A stretch of DNA of 64,000 nt from Acetivibrio alkalicellulosi (lineage in GTDB: Bacteria > Bacillota > Clostridia > Acetivibrionales > Acetivibrionaceae): NCBI GenBank assembly GCA_008125075.1, contig VLTH01000002.1, positions 1,422,262 through 1,486,261 on the forward strand. Reading direction: 5' to 3'. The notes under the pieces were generated by a model. That model was not told where the DNA came from. It was given only the letters and a program-made list of their open reading frames with translations, and did not search any database. Positions 52,491-62,122 of this stretch are shown one piece after another; the stretch's first letter is position 1, and each line of letters opens with the position of its first letter. The position numbers were made by a program, and so were the translations under genes.

Positions 52491-54453
52491 TTAGTTTCAA
52501 ACCATTATATCTTAACGTACTAATTGCTGTTGCTATAATTTCGGCATGATCAAAAGCTAAACCTCCACCTTCTAACACATCAAACTCAATTCTTTTAAAC
52601 TTACTTATCTTTTCTCTCAGTATCGCACATATTTTTATATCTCCAGCAATTAATGTAAGCTTAATTAAATCTTCTTCTTTGTAAAACATAATATCAAACC
52701 ATCTTGCATCAATTGAATCTCCTCCTCTCTCCGCCTCAACTATGTCTCCTGTTATAACCGAAGCAAATGTATTAGATATAATTCTTCCCCGTGGATCTCT
52801 ATCTGGCTTACTGAATACTCCAACTGGGATAATGGTTAAAGGTTCCACACTAGTTTCTTCCTTTACTTCCCTGAAAGCACATTCCTCAATGGTTTCATTA
52901 GGCTTAACAAATCCACCAGGTAAAGCCCACTTATTCATATAAGGATGTTCTCCTCTCTTTATAAGTAAAAGAGATAGATTTGTCTGCTTATAATTATCAG
53001 TCTCTTGGCAACACAAAGCAAATACTGCAATATCAACTGCAACTGAAGGTCTATTATAATCATTAATATTATAAGCCTCTAAGAATATTTCTTCATCCGT
53101 CTTATAAGATATTTGTTTTTTAGTGAATATGTGTTTTAATTCTTCCTTAGACCTATTTGAGTAAAATAAAGGAATTACACCATTAATAAAATCAGAGCCT
53201 TTTTCGGTTAGATATATTCTCCGCTCTTTTATTTCCAACAAGTTATTATCAAGAGTATACTTAACCTCTTCCTCAAATTTCTTACAGAAATCTATACCAA
53301 ATCGCTTTTCAAATGCATCCAAATCCACAAATCCAAAGTAAAAAGATACCGAAACCATCTTAGCAATGCTTTCTTCTATTGGCAATTTATATATATCTTG
53401 AAATGGAAGTTTATTTTCTAAAATGGCTTTTTTATAACGTTCCAATCTTTTATCAGCGGCTCCCAAATTATAGGCAAGATAATTCATTGCAAAAGATTGG
53501 GCACCTAAGCCTATTCCTACATATGGTATTCCGTAAACAACTCTGTTTGTAAGATAATCACTGGTACCATAGTCATTTTCGATTCTACTAAAGGTATTTT
53601 TTCCTACATTTGCATGATATCCATTTTCTCTTAATATATTGTAAGCAATTTGATATTGATGCAATGCCTTATATATTGATACTCCACCAGATTCAAACTC
53701 CAACTTTGTTCCTTTATACCTATTTCTATAAAGGGTTATATACTCAGGCGAAAGCAAAACTGCATATCTTAATGTGTTTTCAAATTCTTTATCATTTTGA
53801 TGTAAAAACCCATACATTAAATCTATGTTAAATCTTTCATATCCTGCTTTTCTAATATTTTCAACAGCCTTTTCATACAATGATGCTGAGCCTTCTCTAC
53901 CAAGCTCTGAAAGCAATTTTTCAGATACTGTTTGTATTCCCATACTTATACGTTTGTAGCCTATATCATATAAGGCTTTTATTTTATCAGGTTCTTCTGC
54001 TGCAATAACAGGAGTAGTCTCAACACTAAAAACTGTTTCTTTATCTATGTTAAATTTTTCACAAGTTGCCCTTGTTATTTTTTTAAGATTTTCCACTGAA
54101 AGCTTAGCAGGAGTTCCTCCTCCTAGATCATATCCAATTATTTTCTTACCCTTTAATATTTCTGAATACATGTTTATTTCTTTTAGTAACAACTTTACAT
54201 ATTCATCTTCTAAGCTTTCTTCTGGATTCTCCAAAACAACATACTCGCAAAACTTACAGCGTGTCTTACAAAATGGTATGTGAATATACAACGACAATTC
54301 TTCAGCATTTTCCCAGTCAGCTCTTACTATCTCTTTAATCTGCTTATCATCGCGTATCTTATATTCCATAAACGAATTAGATGTAAGTGGATATGCAGTA
54401 TTTGCATAATGATGATAAAATAACCCATTTTCATAAACTTCATTACACTTCAT
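52486..54453 (-). CDS. radical SAM (HemN-like) fused to NrtR-like Nudix
   Basis: 655 residues. The N-terminal part is a radical SAM enzyme of the HemN/HemW group: HIPFCKTRCKFCEY gives C62, C66 and C69 for the 4Fe-4S cluster, followed by DLGGGTPAKL and the HemN C-terminal domain to about 450. Residues 478-655 form a Nudix hydrolase (box at about 523-545: GGFVKPNETIEECAFREVKE then ET) with a C-terminal winged-helix-like tail as in NrtR. Canonical HemW (about 380 residues) lacks the Nudix part. The pairing suggests a link between SAM chemistry and NAD or ADP-ribose metabolites, which is inference. GGGGGAA precedes the ATG. It stands alone. Confidence 0.9.
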   Translation of the reverse strand: MKCNEVYENGLFYHHYANTAYPLTSNSFMEYKIRDDKQIKEIVRADWENAEELSLYIHIPFCKTRCKFCEYVVLENPEESLEDEYVKLLLKEINMYSEILKGKKIIGYDLGGGTPAKLSVENLKKITRATCEKFNIDKETVFSVETTPVIAAEEPDKIKALYDIGYKRISMGIQTVSEKLLSELGREGSASLYEKAVENIRKAGYERFNIDLMYGFLHQNDKEFENTLRYAVLLSPEYITLYRNRYKGTKLEFESGGVSIYKALHQYQIAYNILRENGYHANVGKNTFSRIENDYGTSDYLTNRVVYGIPYVGIGLGAQSFAMNYLAYNLGAADKRLERYKKAILENKLPFQDIYKLPIEESIAKMVSVSFYFGFVDLDAFEKRFGIDFCKKFEEEVKYTLDNNLLEIKERRIYLTEKGSDFINGVIPLFYSNRSKEELKHIFTKKQISYKTDEEIFLEAYNINDYNRPSVAVDIAVFALCCQETDNYKQTNLSLLLIKRGEHPYMNKWALPGGFVKPNETIEECAFREVKEETSVEPLTIIPVGVFSKPDRDPRGRIISNTFASVITGDIVEAERGGDSIDARWFDIMFYKEEDLIKLTLIAGDIKICAILREKISKFKRIEFDVLEGGGLAFDHAEIIATAISTLRYNGLKLN

Positions 54454-54530
54454 AATTATTCCCCCTGTTAACCATTATACTAATTATCAATTTGATTATA
54501 TCATGTTGATAATATGTTATCAAGTATAAC

Positions 54531-55211
54531 TTATTCAGCTGCTGCCCCAATATAAATGGATGATACGGCATTGTCTTCAATTCCAAATATTATACCGCCG
54601 TATATACTTCCTACTATTACTGAAGACGTATCAATATTTTCAACTGGATCTATTTCATTTTTATAAGAATTAAGGACCTGTTCTTTTGTACTACCTACGC
54701 CGATGCCTCTTTTTGTTTTATAGCTGCACGGACTTTTAATCTTTATTCTCTCTACCACAGTTTTATCATCATAGAATACCATATCAAATTCAATACCCTT
54801 GCTGTTATAATACCAGCTCTGATGTTCCAGCCCGTCTGCCCCCCATTCAATTGCTTCTGATTTATTTTCAGGTTCACCGATTAATTTAATTATTTCTTCA
54901 TCTGTGGCATCAATTCTTAAGTCTCCTACTGATTCACTCTTCATAAGCTCAAAGCCTAAAAATAAGTAGTCTTTGTCGCTTACATCATCCATAATTAAAG
55001 GAGAAGGTTCTGTTTCAATTACTATTGTACTAGTTGGTGTTTGAACAGGAACATGTGAGGACTCTAAACTAGCATCTGCTTCTGTATTTTCTGAAACCGA
55101 CATTAAAGGTGCTGGTGACTTGTCTGGCGTTTGTACTTCTATAAATTTATCACTACAACCGCTAAATAAAACTGTAAATGCTACACTAAGAACTACAATT
55201 GATTTTTTCAT
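54531..55211 (-). CDS. lipoprotein of unknown function
   Basis: 226 residues. A type II signal with lipobox LFSGC (C19) predicts lipidation and attachment to the outer face of the membrane. A Thr/Ser/Pro-rich tether (about 25-75) is followed by a globular domain with GEPENKSEAIEWGADGLEHQ and a repeated GVGSTKEQV-like turn, reminiscent of small SmpA/OmlA-like repeats but not clearly a member. GGGGG precedes the ATG. Confidence 0.8.
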   Translation of the reverse strand: MKKSIVVLSVAFTVLFSGCSDKFIEVQTPDKSPAPLMSVSENTEADASLESSHVPVQTPTSTIVIETEPSPLIMDDVSDKDYLFLGFELMKSESVGDLRIDATDEEIIKLIGEPENKSEAIEWGADGLEHQSWYYNSKGIEFDMVFYDDKTVVERIKIKSPCSYKTKRGIGVGSTKEQVLNSYKNEIDPVENIDTSSVIVGSIYGGIIFGIEDNAVSSIYIGAAAE

Positions 55212-55338
55212 AAAAACCCCCTTAAATTTTTGGTTAGTGTAAAGTTTCTCATATAAATTTGATAGTTTTTCTAAATGTATATCCTTTATCTTATCTATAT
55301 TTAGTATCTCATCACCTGTTATCTTTCTAATACCATCT

Positions 55339-56139
55339 TTACATCATAATCTTATCTAAATCATTAATGAAATACGCAACATACTCCTTTTCAAAATGAT
55401 AGCCTAACTTTTCTGCCAATTTAACTGACTCTTTGTTTGCGGCGTCCCAACTTGGATAAAGACCTCTATCTAAACATTCCAGAATTAGTTTAGAAGCACA
55501 CGCAAGTGCTAGACCCTTTCTTCGATAGCCCTCTATTGTATCTATCTCAATCTCTATTCCCTTATCATATACTGTATAGGATGATGCACCAGAAACAGGT
55601 TCATTATTATGAATTACTACAAAACCAAGACCTTGACTTTTGAAATCACTATAAGTATAGAACTGAGAACATAAGTATTTTAACCACTCTTGATTCTGAA
55701 TCTTATTATATATTTCCTCATCTATCTTTCTAATGCTGTACTCAGAAGGCAGTTTTTCAATATATGAATTTAGTTTTTGCCTATCAAATACATCTGGCTC
55801 CTTCTTGATCGAATACCTCATAAATTTATTTGAATTATGGCTATATTCCTTCTCAATCAACTGTGACCACTCATCATTTTGTGGTATCATTATGATAAAA
55901 TCGGAAGGATAGAACTCAGGTATGTTTTTTACAAGTTCTAAATTTGGTACACCTGAGAAGAAACAAAAATCTGCAGTAATGATTTGTGCTGATTTTGGGT
56001 TGTGAATATCATCTACCCAAGCATTTCCCATATATCCTTGTAAACACGACCATATAAGAGTATCTTTCCAACTATCAAAAATTGTTTTAATCCTATGCCT
56101 CTCTTCCTTTTCTAAATAATACAATGTTGTATCCTCCAA
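55339..56139 (-). CDS. GNAT acetyltransferase
   Basis: 266 residues. The C-terminal GNAT core (about 130-255) shows VSGASSYTVYDKGIEIEID, the acetyl-CoA loop EGYRRKGLALACAS, and the final NKESVKLAEKLGY. The N-terminal half is a second, GNAT-like segment, as in the paired-GNAT proteins of Firmicutes. Substrate unknown. It stands alone after the lipoprotein gene. Confidence 0.85.
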   Translation of the reverse strand: MEDTTLYYLEKEERHRIKTIFDSWKDTLIWSCLQGYMGNAWVDDIHNPKSAQIITADFCFFSGVPNLELVKNIPEFYPSDFIIMIPQNDEWSQLIEKEYSHNSNKFMRYSIKKEPDVFDRQKLNSYIEKLPSEYSIRKIDEEIYNKIQNQEWLKYLCSQFYTYSDFKSQGLGFVVIHNNEPVSGASSYTVYDKGIEIEIDTIEGYRRKGLALACASKLILECLDRGLYPSWDAANKESVKLAEKLGYHFEKEYVAYFINDLDKIMM

Positions 56140-56392
56140 TTTATAATTAAAATTATACCATCTATAATTATATCTGTTTTCTGTTTTAGATACTATTATG
56201 AATTAGTAGAGAAAATACAAATCCAAATAACCATTCTGATTTTTTGTGGTTCATAGATTTAAAACTCCGAATTACGCAAAATTGTAAAATAAATCAACAT
56301 TTTTTCCATTTTAAATTTATGTGTCAACTTCATACAAATATGTGGCATAATAATTCAGGTGAATTTTACATAACGGTTAAGGAGGAATTATA
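56140..56392. other. short AT-rich gap
   Basis: About 250 bases without a gene or repeat that I can support; promoters for the GNAT gene and for the truncated SDR are expected here. Confidence 0.4.
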
Positions 56393-56614
56393 ATGAGTAT
56401 TCAAAATAACTATACTCTTATAACTGGTGCAAGTAAAGGAATTGGTAAAGAATTAGCTATTAAATGTGCTAAGGAGAAGATGAATCTTATTTTAGTAGCT
56501 AGAACAGAAGATAAATTAAAAGAATTAAAAGGTAAATTAGAAAAAAATACAATATTAAAGTGGAGTACACTGGCTAAATGGCTTAAAAATCAATTCAAGA
56601 AACTTTTTTACTAA
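56393..56614 (+). pseudogene. truncated short-chain dehydrogenase
   Basis: 73 codons starting behind AAGGAGG. Residues 1-55 are the Rossmann N-terminus of an SDR (LITGASKGIGKELAIKCAKE, then LILVARTEDKLKEL), after which the frame departs to a few unrelated codons and stops. The catalytic YxxxK is absent, so it cannot be an active reductase. It looks like a gene cut by deletion. Confidence 0.85.
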
Positions 56615-56642
56615 TTTGAATTACTATATTTTAAAATGATAT

Positions 56643-57049
56643 TTATAAACATCTGTCTATCCAATTTTCAATATTTACTTCATTTATTCTTTCAAAATGC
56701 TTTACATTGTTTGTTACAATAGTAATATCGTTAGCTATAGCTGTTGCTGCAATTAAAATATCAAAATCGTCAAGTATTTTACCTTCTGATTTCAATCTTG
56801 CTTTTATTCGAGCATAAATTTCCAAGCAATTCCTATCAAGTTCAATAACATTAATAACTTCCTCAAATTCTTTTACTTTAATTATATTTTTTCAATATTT
56901 TGTGAGTTATAAGCTCCATAAAGTAATTCTGCTACCGTAATTGCAGACACAAAAATATCATCAATATCTATGGATGATATTTTTGTGTCTATTCCATTTA
57001 AACCTTTAAGCCAATAAATACATATATTTGTGTCTAATAAGTATTTCAT
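56643..57049 (-). pseudogene. VapC-type toxin broken by a frameshift
   Basis: From the ATG at 57049 the frame reads MKYLLDTNICIYWLKG and TVAELLYGAY, then meets a TAA at 56882 just after a run of six A (56887-56892). Adding one A would continue IIKVKEFEEVINVIELDRN into the downstream frame (residues EIYARIKARL ... DDFDILIAATA ... TIVTNNVKHF), a complete PIN domain of about 135 residues. The toxin is therefore inactivated by one missing base, unless slippage on the A run restores it. The ATG overlaps the antitoxin stop as ATGA. Confidence 0.88.
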
Positions 57050-57285
57050 AAACTAAAATCTTCCTTTCTAGATTCTCTAGAAGAATAAACATCATTGATA
57101 ATAGATTCTGCATCTCTATTATCAACCCATGATCCAAATGTCTTTAACAAACGTTCTTTTCTATTACTATTATCCTTGTAGTCTTCAAGAAAAATAACTA
57201 AAACCTTCGATTTCCCACTCACTGGTACTTTTTCGTTTATAGTTATTTTTCCTTCATTATATATACCTTCTACAGCATGCTTCAT
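57046..57285 (-). CDS. antitoxin of the broken VapBC pair
   Basis: 79 residues, start at 57285 behind AGGTGA (an ATG at 57312 has no ribosome site). The N-terminal stretch KHAVEGIYNEGKITINEKVP is a small beta-strand DNA-binding fold, and the C-terminal tail TFGSWVDNRDAESIINDVYS is the type that fills a PIN active site. It is intact although its toxin is not, as expected if toxin loss came first. Confidence 0.75.
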   Translation of the reverse strand: MKHAVEGIYNEGKITINEKVPVSGKSKVLVIFLEDYKDNSNRKERLLKTFGSWVDNRDAESIINDVYSSRESRKEDFSL

Positions 57286-57469
57286 ACAAATCACCTGCTT
57301 CCTTAAAAACATTTTATTATCGTCTATTATTATTTTATCATAAAAACATAAAGTCTTCTATATTACTGACTGAACAGGTTTGTGTCAAGTAAAAGTTGGC
57401 ATTTTTTATCATCCTATCAATTAGTTATTATTGCTTTGTTTTCAGATTTAATTGCGTGTCATTACTTAA

Positions 57470-57538
57470 TTAAATAAATCTGGACATTCTCTCTTAAATA
57501 AGCGTTCACCCATTACTCCATTAATTGTGTCGACCACA
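57470..57538 (-). pseudogene. short fragment of an unknown gene
   Basis: About 22 codons (VDTINGVMGERLFKRECPDL, FN, stop) without a start, perhaps from a decayed mobile-element gene. Weak. Confidence 0.25.
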
Positions 57539-57559
57539 CCTTTTTTTTGCAACTAATAT

Positions 57560-57652
57560 AGTTGGTTTTATCTATAATAATACAAGTTGTTATTAATTAT
57601 TTTTTATAATTGTTTTCACCATAAGGTATCTCCCTCATGGATTTCCGCCTGT
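57560..57652 (-). pseudogene. 5' end fragment of the AAA/PD-(D/E)XK gene
   Basis: Matches the first about 20 codons of the intact genes (region of GESNYKEIVNNNMYYIDKT) together with the bases just upstream of the start, but with several changes, including a changed start codon. The rest of the gene is absent. Its upstream block at 57691-57785 matches 40420-40545. Confidence 0.8.
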
Positions 57653-57809
57653 TTCATTGATGTTAAACCAAAGCTAATGTTGTCTTTATACATATTTATT
57701 ATGCTGAATATATTTCTTTCTATTACTATATTATTTACAATAATCTCTATTAGGGTATTAATTTATTATGTTCTTTTATTCTCAAAATACTGGTGCAAAC
57801 TTTTAACAT

Positions 57810-60332
57810 CTACCTGTCTACCTGCACTTTATAGTCATCTCTCTTTGAATATCTGTTATCAATAATTATTATGTCACCTTTAAAAAATTCTGAATTTTGA
57901 GCGTTTACGCCACCTTCTTCATCCCATTTATCTGCTTCAATATCTTTATCTACATATTTGAAAACCACTTGATCATTTTTAATTCCTTCAATTACAAACT
58001 CTACTATTATATATCCGCCTTTTAACTGATTACTTTCTATATGTGGTTCTTTATCTTTTACTACAGGTATGCTTTCAGATGGTATAAAGTAAGCACCTCT
58101 CCATTCTCCTTCTATTTCATCCTTTGCTTCCATTGGAAATTTGTCTATAAGTGATAGAGATCCTAACTTATCTTTGTTATATATAATTTCTAAACTATCT
58201 CTATCACTTCCAACTTTAATAAGATATGTGGTACCCATATTGTAATAAAGATCAATCCTCTTGTCACTTCCCTTTGAAGGATCATTTGTATGGTAAAATC
58301 TTGGCTTTATTTCCACCCTGTCAACATCTCCTGAAAAGCTGTTTAATCCTCTGCTATTAAATCTAAAGAAAAATGCATATCCCTTTTTAATATGTGTATT
58401 TTTTATATCCAGTCTATTTCCAACAGGTAAATCACTTACCTTTAATTCTGCACCTTTAGACGTTCCGTCACTGTTATGGAAAAATGTCCTCCACGATGGA
58501 TCTTCTATTCCTGTTATTCTAAAATTGTACAACTCACAAATAATTCTTATTCTATTGTTTGACAATGTAAATGAATTACCTGCTCTATCTTCTACATATA
58601 CATTTAAATACCAGTCACCTGTGCGTATTTTGTCTTGATGTACAGGAATTTCAATTGCTTCATTTGTAGCTCTTCCTTCAGATGTTTTAATATCAAGCTC
58701 AACTGCCTCACCTTGATCTCCTTGACTATGCCATCTGTATATTACTTTATTAATACCACTTAAATTATCACTTACATTAAATGATATTGAGTTGTCAGGA
58801 TGATAATAGTATCCATTCCATCCGTTTTCAAATCTTACTCTTCCAGTTTCATTATATTTAATTTCAGGTGGTGTATTGTCTATTTTGTATATACCAGAGT
58901 TACTGTTAAATAAGTTTGTTGGTCTTCCTGTATCTGGTAAAGAAGTAGAATTCCATTGAAGAAAAGTACCCCCATTTGGAATATTTGATGGAATCATTGT
59001 ATCATTCCATGTCTTTGAACTAGAGTTCCAACCTCTAAGTGCTCCATTTAAAACCCATATTCCATCATTTTGCAAAGTAACTTTTCTAGCAGAATTTATA
59101 TTCATTGACTTATTTTCATTATTTAATTTATTTTGTCCTTCTACTTTTATTTCTCCAGCTTCCCATGTTTGAGTATAAGCTCTCAAGACAGAACTTGTCC
59201 CTATATCATCATCACCATTATCATTTATATATCTGTAATTATAATTTCTGTCTATAGAATTTGATGCTTCAACAATTGTTACAGCATCTTCTGCTAAAGA
59301 TATCAATACATCTATCCCCTTAACCCATTCACTAGAATAAGGAGTAAATATTATAGTTCCCTGTGCTTCACTTTGAGGTAATTCGTCATTTGGAATGTCC
59401 TCTGTTATATTCGTTTCTCCTGCTACTATGTATTTATATCTCACCCAGTGATGAAGATTATTTTCTGTAAGAATTATTTCTCTTTTTTTATCTTCTGTTT
59501 CAGTTTGCGTATTGTATATTCCTCCAGCATTTGTAGAAACATTGTTTGATTCAAATGTATAATTGATTCCATTAAAAGAAATATTACTTGGTACACTGTG
59601 TTCTAAAACACATAATTCAAGAATTTTAGGAAGTTCATCTTCATGTACGGTATCTTTCCATACAAAATCATTTTTTATCTTAACTGCTCCACTTTCATTA
59701 ACTCCCCAATAGGTTTTTGTTATACTATATGGGACTTTTTTAAAAGCCTGAAAGTCACGCTTTTGGTCGTATCTAGTTTTAAAATCTTCTATAGTTTGCT
59801 GCCCCCAAGGAGCAGCGTTAATTGCTTCTTGAAGTGTGTTTGCAAGAGTGATACGTTGACTGTATCCACCTTGAGCATTTGTTCTAAATACTTCTATCTG
59901 GGCATTTAAAATAAGGAGGGTATCGTGATTGTCAAATACATTTTTAAGGTCATTTATGAGTAGGAGATTTTGAGTCATGGTGGGTGATTCTATTATTTGA
60001 TTAAGATGGATGTCTTTTTCTAAAGTACCATGTGTTATTGAATGCCAATCTTCAAAGCTAACAAATTTTCTACCTAAATATGTGGAGTTGTCTTTGTAAA
60101 TGTCTATGTTTACACCATTGGTTCTATATCTTACAGTTGCTCCTGGTGTTGCAGCCGTTGCCGTGGCTCGAAATACAAGACCTATTTTCTTAGAGGTATC
60201 ATCATTATTATTTACTCTCATATAGTCACCAAAATCGACTACTTCATTTTTATTATCATCTATTGAATATATTAATACACTAGAGCAAAATGCTATAAAA
60301 AAAATTAATATACGTATATAGGCTTTTTTCAA
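57810..60332 (-). CDS. large secreted protein of unknown function
   Basis: 840 residues. Start TTG at 60332, eight bases after AGGAGG; a GTG at 60341 overlaps the ribosome site. Signal peptide about 1-27. The rest is beta-rich: an N-terminal region (VVDFGDYMRVNN, RATATAATPGATVRYRTNG), a middle with Ig/Big-like segments (YRYINDNGDDD, NTPPEIKYNETGRVRFENGW, DNLSGINKVIYRW), and a C-terminal domain ending in KGDIIIIDNRYSKRDD. I do not recognise a family; the middle resembles bacterial Ig-like repeats that bear YRWHSQGDQG-type loops. It is translationally coupled to the upstream copper-amine-oxidase-N-like gene. Copies of its 3' end occur at 36248-36340 and 51490-51540. Confidence 0.72.
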   Translation of the reverse strand: MKKAYIRILIFFIAFCSSVLIYSIDDNKNEVVDFGDYMRVNNNDDTSKKIGLVFRATATAATPGATVRYRTNGVNIDIYKDNSTYLGRKFVSFEDWHSITHGTLEKDIHLNQIIESPTMTQNLLLINDLKNVFDNHDTLLILNAQIEVFRTNAQGGYSQRITLANTLQEAINAAPWGQQTIEDFKTRYDQKRDFQAFKKVPYSITKTYWGVNESGAVKIKNDFVWKDTVHEDELPKILELCVLEHSVPSNISFNGINYTFESNNVSTNAGGIYNTQTETEDKKREIILTENNLHHWVRYKYIVAGETNITEDIPNDELPQSEAQGTIIFTPYSSEWVKGIDVLISLAEDAVTIVEASNSIDRNYNYRYINDNGDDDIGTSSVLRAYTQTWEAGEIKVEGQNKLNNENKSMNINSARKVTLQNDGIWVLNGALRGWNSSSKTWNDTMIPSNIPNGGTFLQWNSTSLPDTGRPTNLFNSNSGIYKIDNTPPEIKYNETGRVRFENGWNGYYYHPDNSISFNVSDNLSGINKVIYRWHSQGDQGEAVELDIKTSEGRATNEAIEIPVHQDKIRTGDWYLNVYVEDRAGNSFTLSNNRIRIICELYNFRITGIEDPSWRTFFHNSDGTSKGAELKVSDLPVGNRLDIKNTHIKKGYAFFFRFNSRGLNSFSGDVDRVEIKPRFYHTNDPSKGSDKRIDLYYNMGTTYLIKVGSDRDSLEIIYNKDKLGSLSLIDKFPMEAKDEIEGEWRGAYFIPSESIPVVKDKEPHIESNQLKGGYIIVEFVIEGIKNDQVVFKYVDKDIEADKWDEEGGVNAQNSEFFKGDIIIIDNRYSKRDDYKVQVDR

Positions 60333-60337
60333 ACAAC

Positions 60338-61327
60338 TCACCTCCTCATTTCTCTAGGTTCACTTAATGAAATTTGTTTTCTATATTTGTAATGCTTATC
60401 ATCAGGATCATAATAAAAAGCAAACTCTAAGTCCATTTCATACCAAGTTTTTTGTTTTCTGTTATCTCTTATATCTAAGTCATTCTCAATATAATACTGT
60501 GCTACGCCTCTTATCCTAAACAACTGTCCATGATCAACATAAACATTGTATATATCTGTTTTAAAATCACCAATCATTATGTACTGTCTTCCCACTAGTT
60601 CATCATAGCGATCTTTCCCTGCATTTTCTCTGGAATAATAGGCTCCAAGCTTTTTTATATACTCATCTTTATCTACCGTTCTATAATCAAAAGCATGGTA
60701 AAGACTAAAGTATTCTTTTGCAGTTTCTACAACTCTATGAGCTGTTCTTATGCCAGCTTCTGTAGACAATTGTTCTTCCCTTGTAGAATAATGACTACTT
60801 GGGTTGCCATCCATATCAGTCCTGATAACATTTTCATAACCAATATTATCCTCATATTGGTTTAATCTCTCCTGCTCTTCTACTGTAAAAGGCTCATAAA
60901 ACATATCAACTGTAACTATTGAAACAGTTCTAGTCTTTCCATCCCATCCTACTCTTGCCCCTAATGCTTCACTTACAAACCTTAAAGGAACCATTGTTCT
61001 TCCACTCATTATTACTGCACTTGTATCAAATACCATTACTTCATCATTGACCGTTGCTTTACTTTCACCTATTTTAAGTACAATACTTGTGTCACCTTTA
61101 TTTACTGTAACCACCTTGTTTATATCATCCCAATCAACTTCACATCCCAACTTTTCACTTACAAACCTAACAGGTATCATGGTTCGACCATTAGTATCAA
61201 TATATGGTTTGACATCGAAATCAATCAATTTACCATCTACAGTAACTTTCACCTCATTTGAAGCAAAAGATGTAAAAACAGATACAAAAACCATTGTAAT
61301 TACCAATAAAACTGATATTTTTCTCAT
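60338..61327 (-). CDS. copper amine oxidase N-terminal-like surface protein
   Basis: 329 residues. Signal peptide about 1-22. Two copies of the copper amine oxidase N1 (stalk) repeat at about 26-80 and 85-140, each with a GRTMIPVRFVSE- or GRTMVPLRFVSE-type core and a W-D turn; these occur in many clostridial surface proteins and need not bind copper. The C-terminal half (about 145-329) is an NTF2-like globular domain (EYFSLYHAFDYRTVDKDEYI; WYEMDLEFAFYY). GGGAGGT precedes the ATG. It is the first gene of a two-gene operon with the 840-residue secreted protein, sharing stop/ribosome site by overlap. Confidence 0.78.
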   Translation of the reverse strand: MRKISVLLVITMVFVSVFTSFASNEVKVTVDGKLIDFDVKPYIDTNGRTMIPVRFVSEKLGCEVDWDDINKVVTVNKGDTSIVLKIGESKATVNDEVMVFDTSAVIMSGRTMVPLRFVSEALGARVGWDGKTRTVSIVTVDMFYEPFTVEEQERLNQYEDNIGYENVIRTDMDGNPSSHYSTREEQLSTEAGIRTAHRVVETAKEYFSLYHAFDYRTVDKDEYIKKLGAYYSRENAGKDRYDELVGRQYIMIGDFKTDIYNVYVDHGQLFRIRGVAQYYIENDLDIRDNRKQKTWYEMDLEFAFYYDPDDKHYKYRKQISLSEPREMRR

Positions 61328-61618
61328 ATTGATAGACCTCCCAATATAGATTTAAATTATTATGAAAAGCTTATGAACATAATAGAAATTTACAAAGACT
61401 AAAACACTATATAATTATTTTAACAAAAATTACAGGTATATAGCAACAGTTTATATTGAATTTAAATAAAGAAATGTATGAAAATAAGTCTTTCACTTTG
61501 TTTCAAGACTTTAAATAAAATCTACTTTCCATCTACCCACCTAAATTATTCAGTGAAATCATCTTAGAAGGCTATAGTAGTTAAATACTCTCATATTCAT
61601 ACTCTTTTGAAATGAATA
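61328..61618. other. AT-rich gap upstream of the surface operon
   Basis: About 290 bases without a supported gene. The promoter of the two-gene operon should lie here. Confidence 0.45.
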
Positions 61619-62020
61619 TTATTTTATCAAATACTTGCATATCAATAGTAATTTTATGTATATACTTCTCCCGATGTATAATAACCCACTACGACCTTTC
61701 ATTATTAACATCTTTGCATTGATTACATCAGGATTATTCATATTAGTTTTATTTTGAAGCTCAATAGCTATCTTTCCTGCTTCCTCATACCTTTTCTGGT
61801 CAATTAATTCATACATATTAGAAATCATTTTTTTAGTATCAACTTTAAGAGAAGTTGTCTCCATAAAAGTTTCTAGTATATAATTTGCATCCCATCCATA
61901 AAGACTATCAAATTTATCAACTGTGATTCTATTATTTTCTTTATTAAGTCCTATCACATTATATCCTGAGCCTATTTCACCTAAAACCTGTGGTTAATGT
62001 GTAGTAACTATAAACTGTAT
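61619..62020 (-). pseudogene. decayed C-terminus of an SMC/OLD-like AAA ATPase
   Basis: In one frame, NIQFIVTTH, stop, PQVLGEIGSGYNVIGL is read through position about 61990; the intact family motif is TTHSPQVL, so a TCA serine codon has become TAA. The rest continues as KFDSLYGWDANYILETFME, SNMYELIDQKRYEEAGKIAI and a short tail, a pattern of the C-terminus of RecF/OLD-like ATPases found in defence systems (PtuA- or retron-associated type). The N-terminal ATPase half is gone. A frame from 61957 (112 codons) is open but would lack the nucleotide-binding site. Confidence 0.7.
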
Positions 62021-62122
62021 ATTATAACCTCATATGTATGTATGTTGCAATTTTTTTGCGATACAAAAAACAAGCATTTTAGATTACTAAATTTCAAATC
62101 AAGTTATGGTGTTTCTGAACAA

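Noticed and set aside
60338-61327. Active copper amine oxidase
   Set aside because: Only the stalk-type N1 repeats are present; the catalytic domain with its Tyr cofactor is missing.
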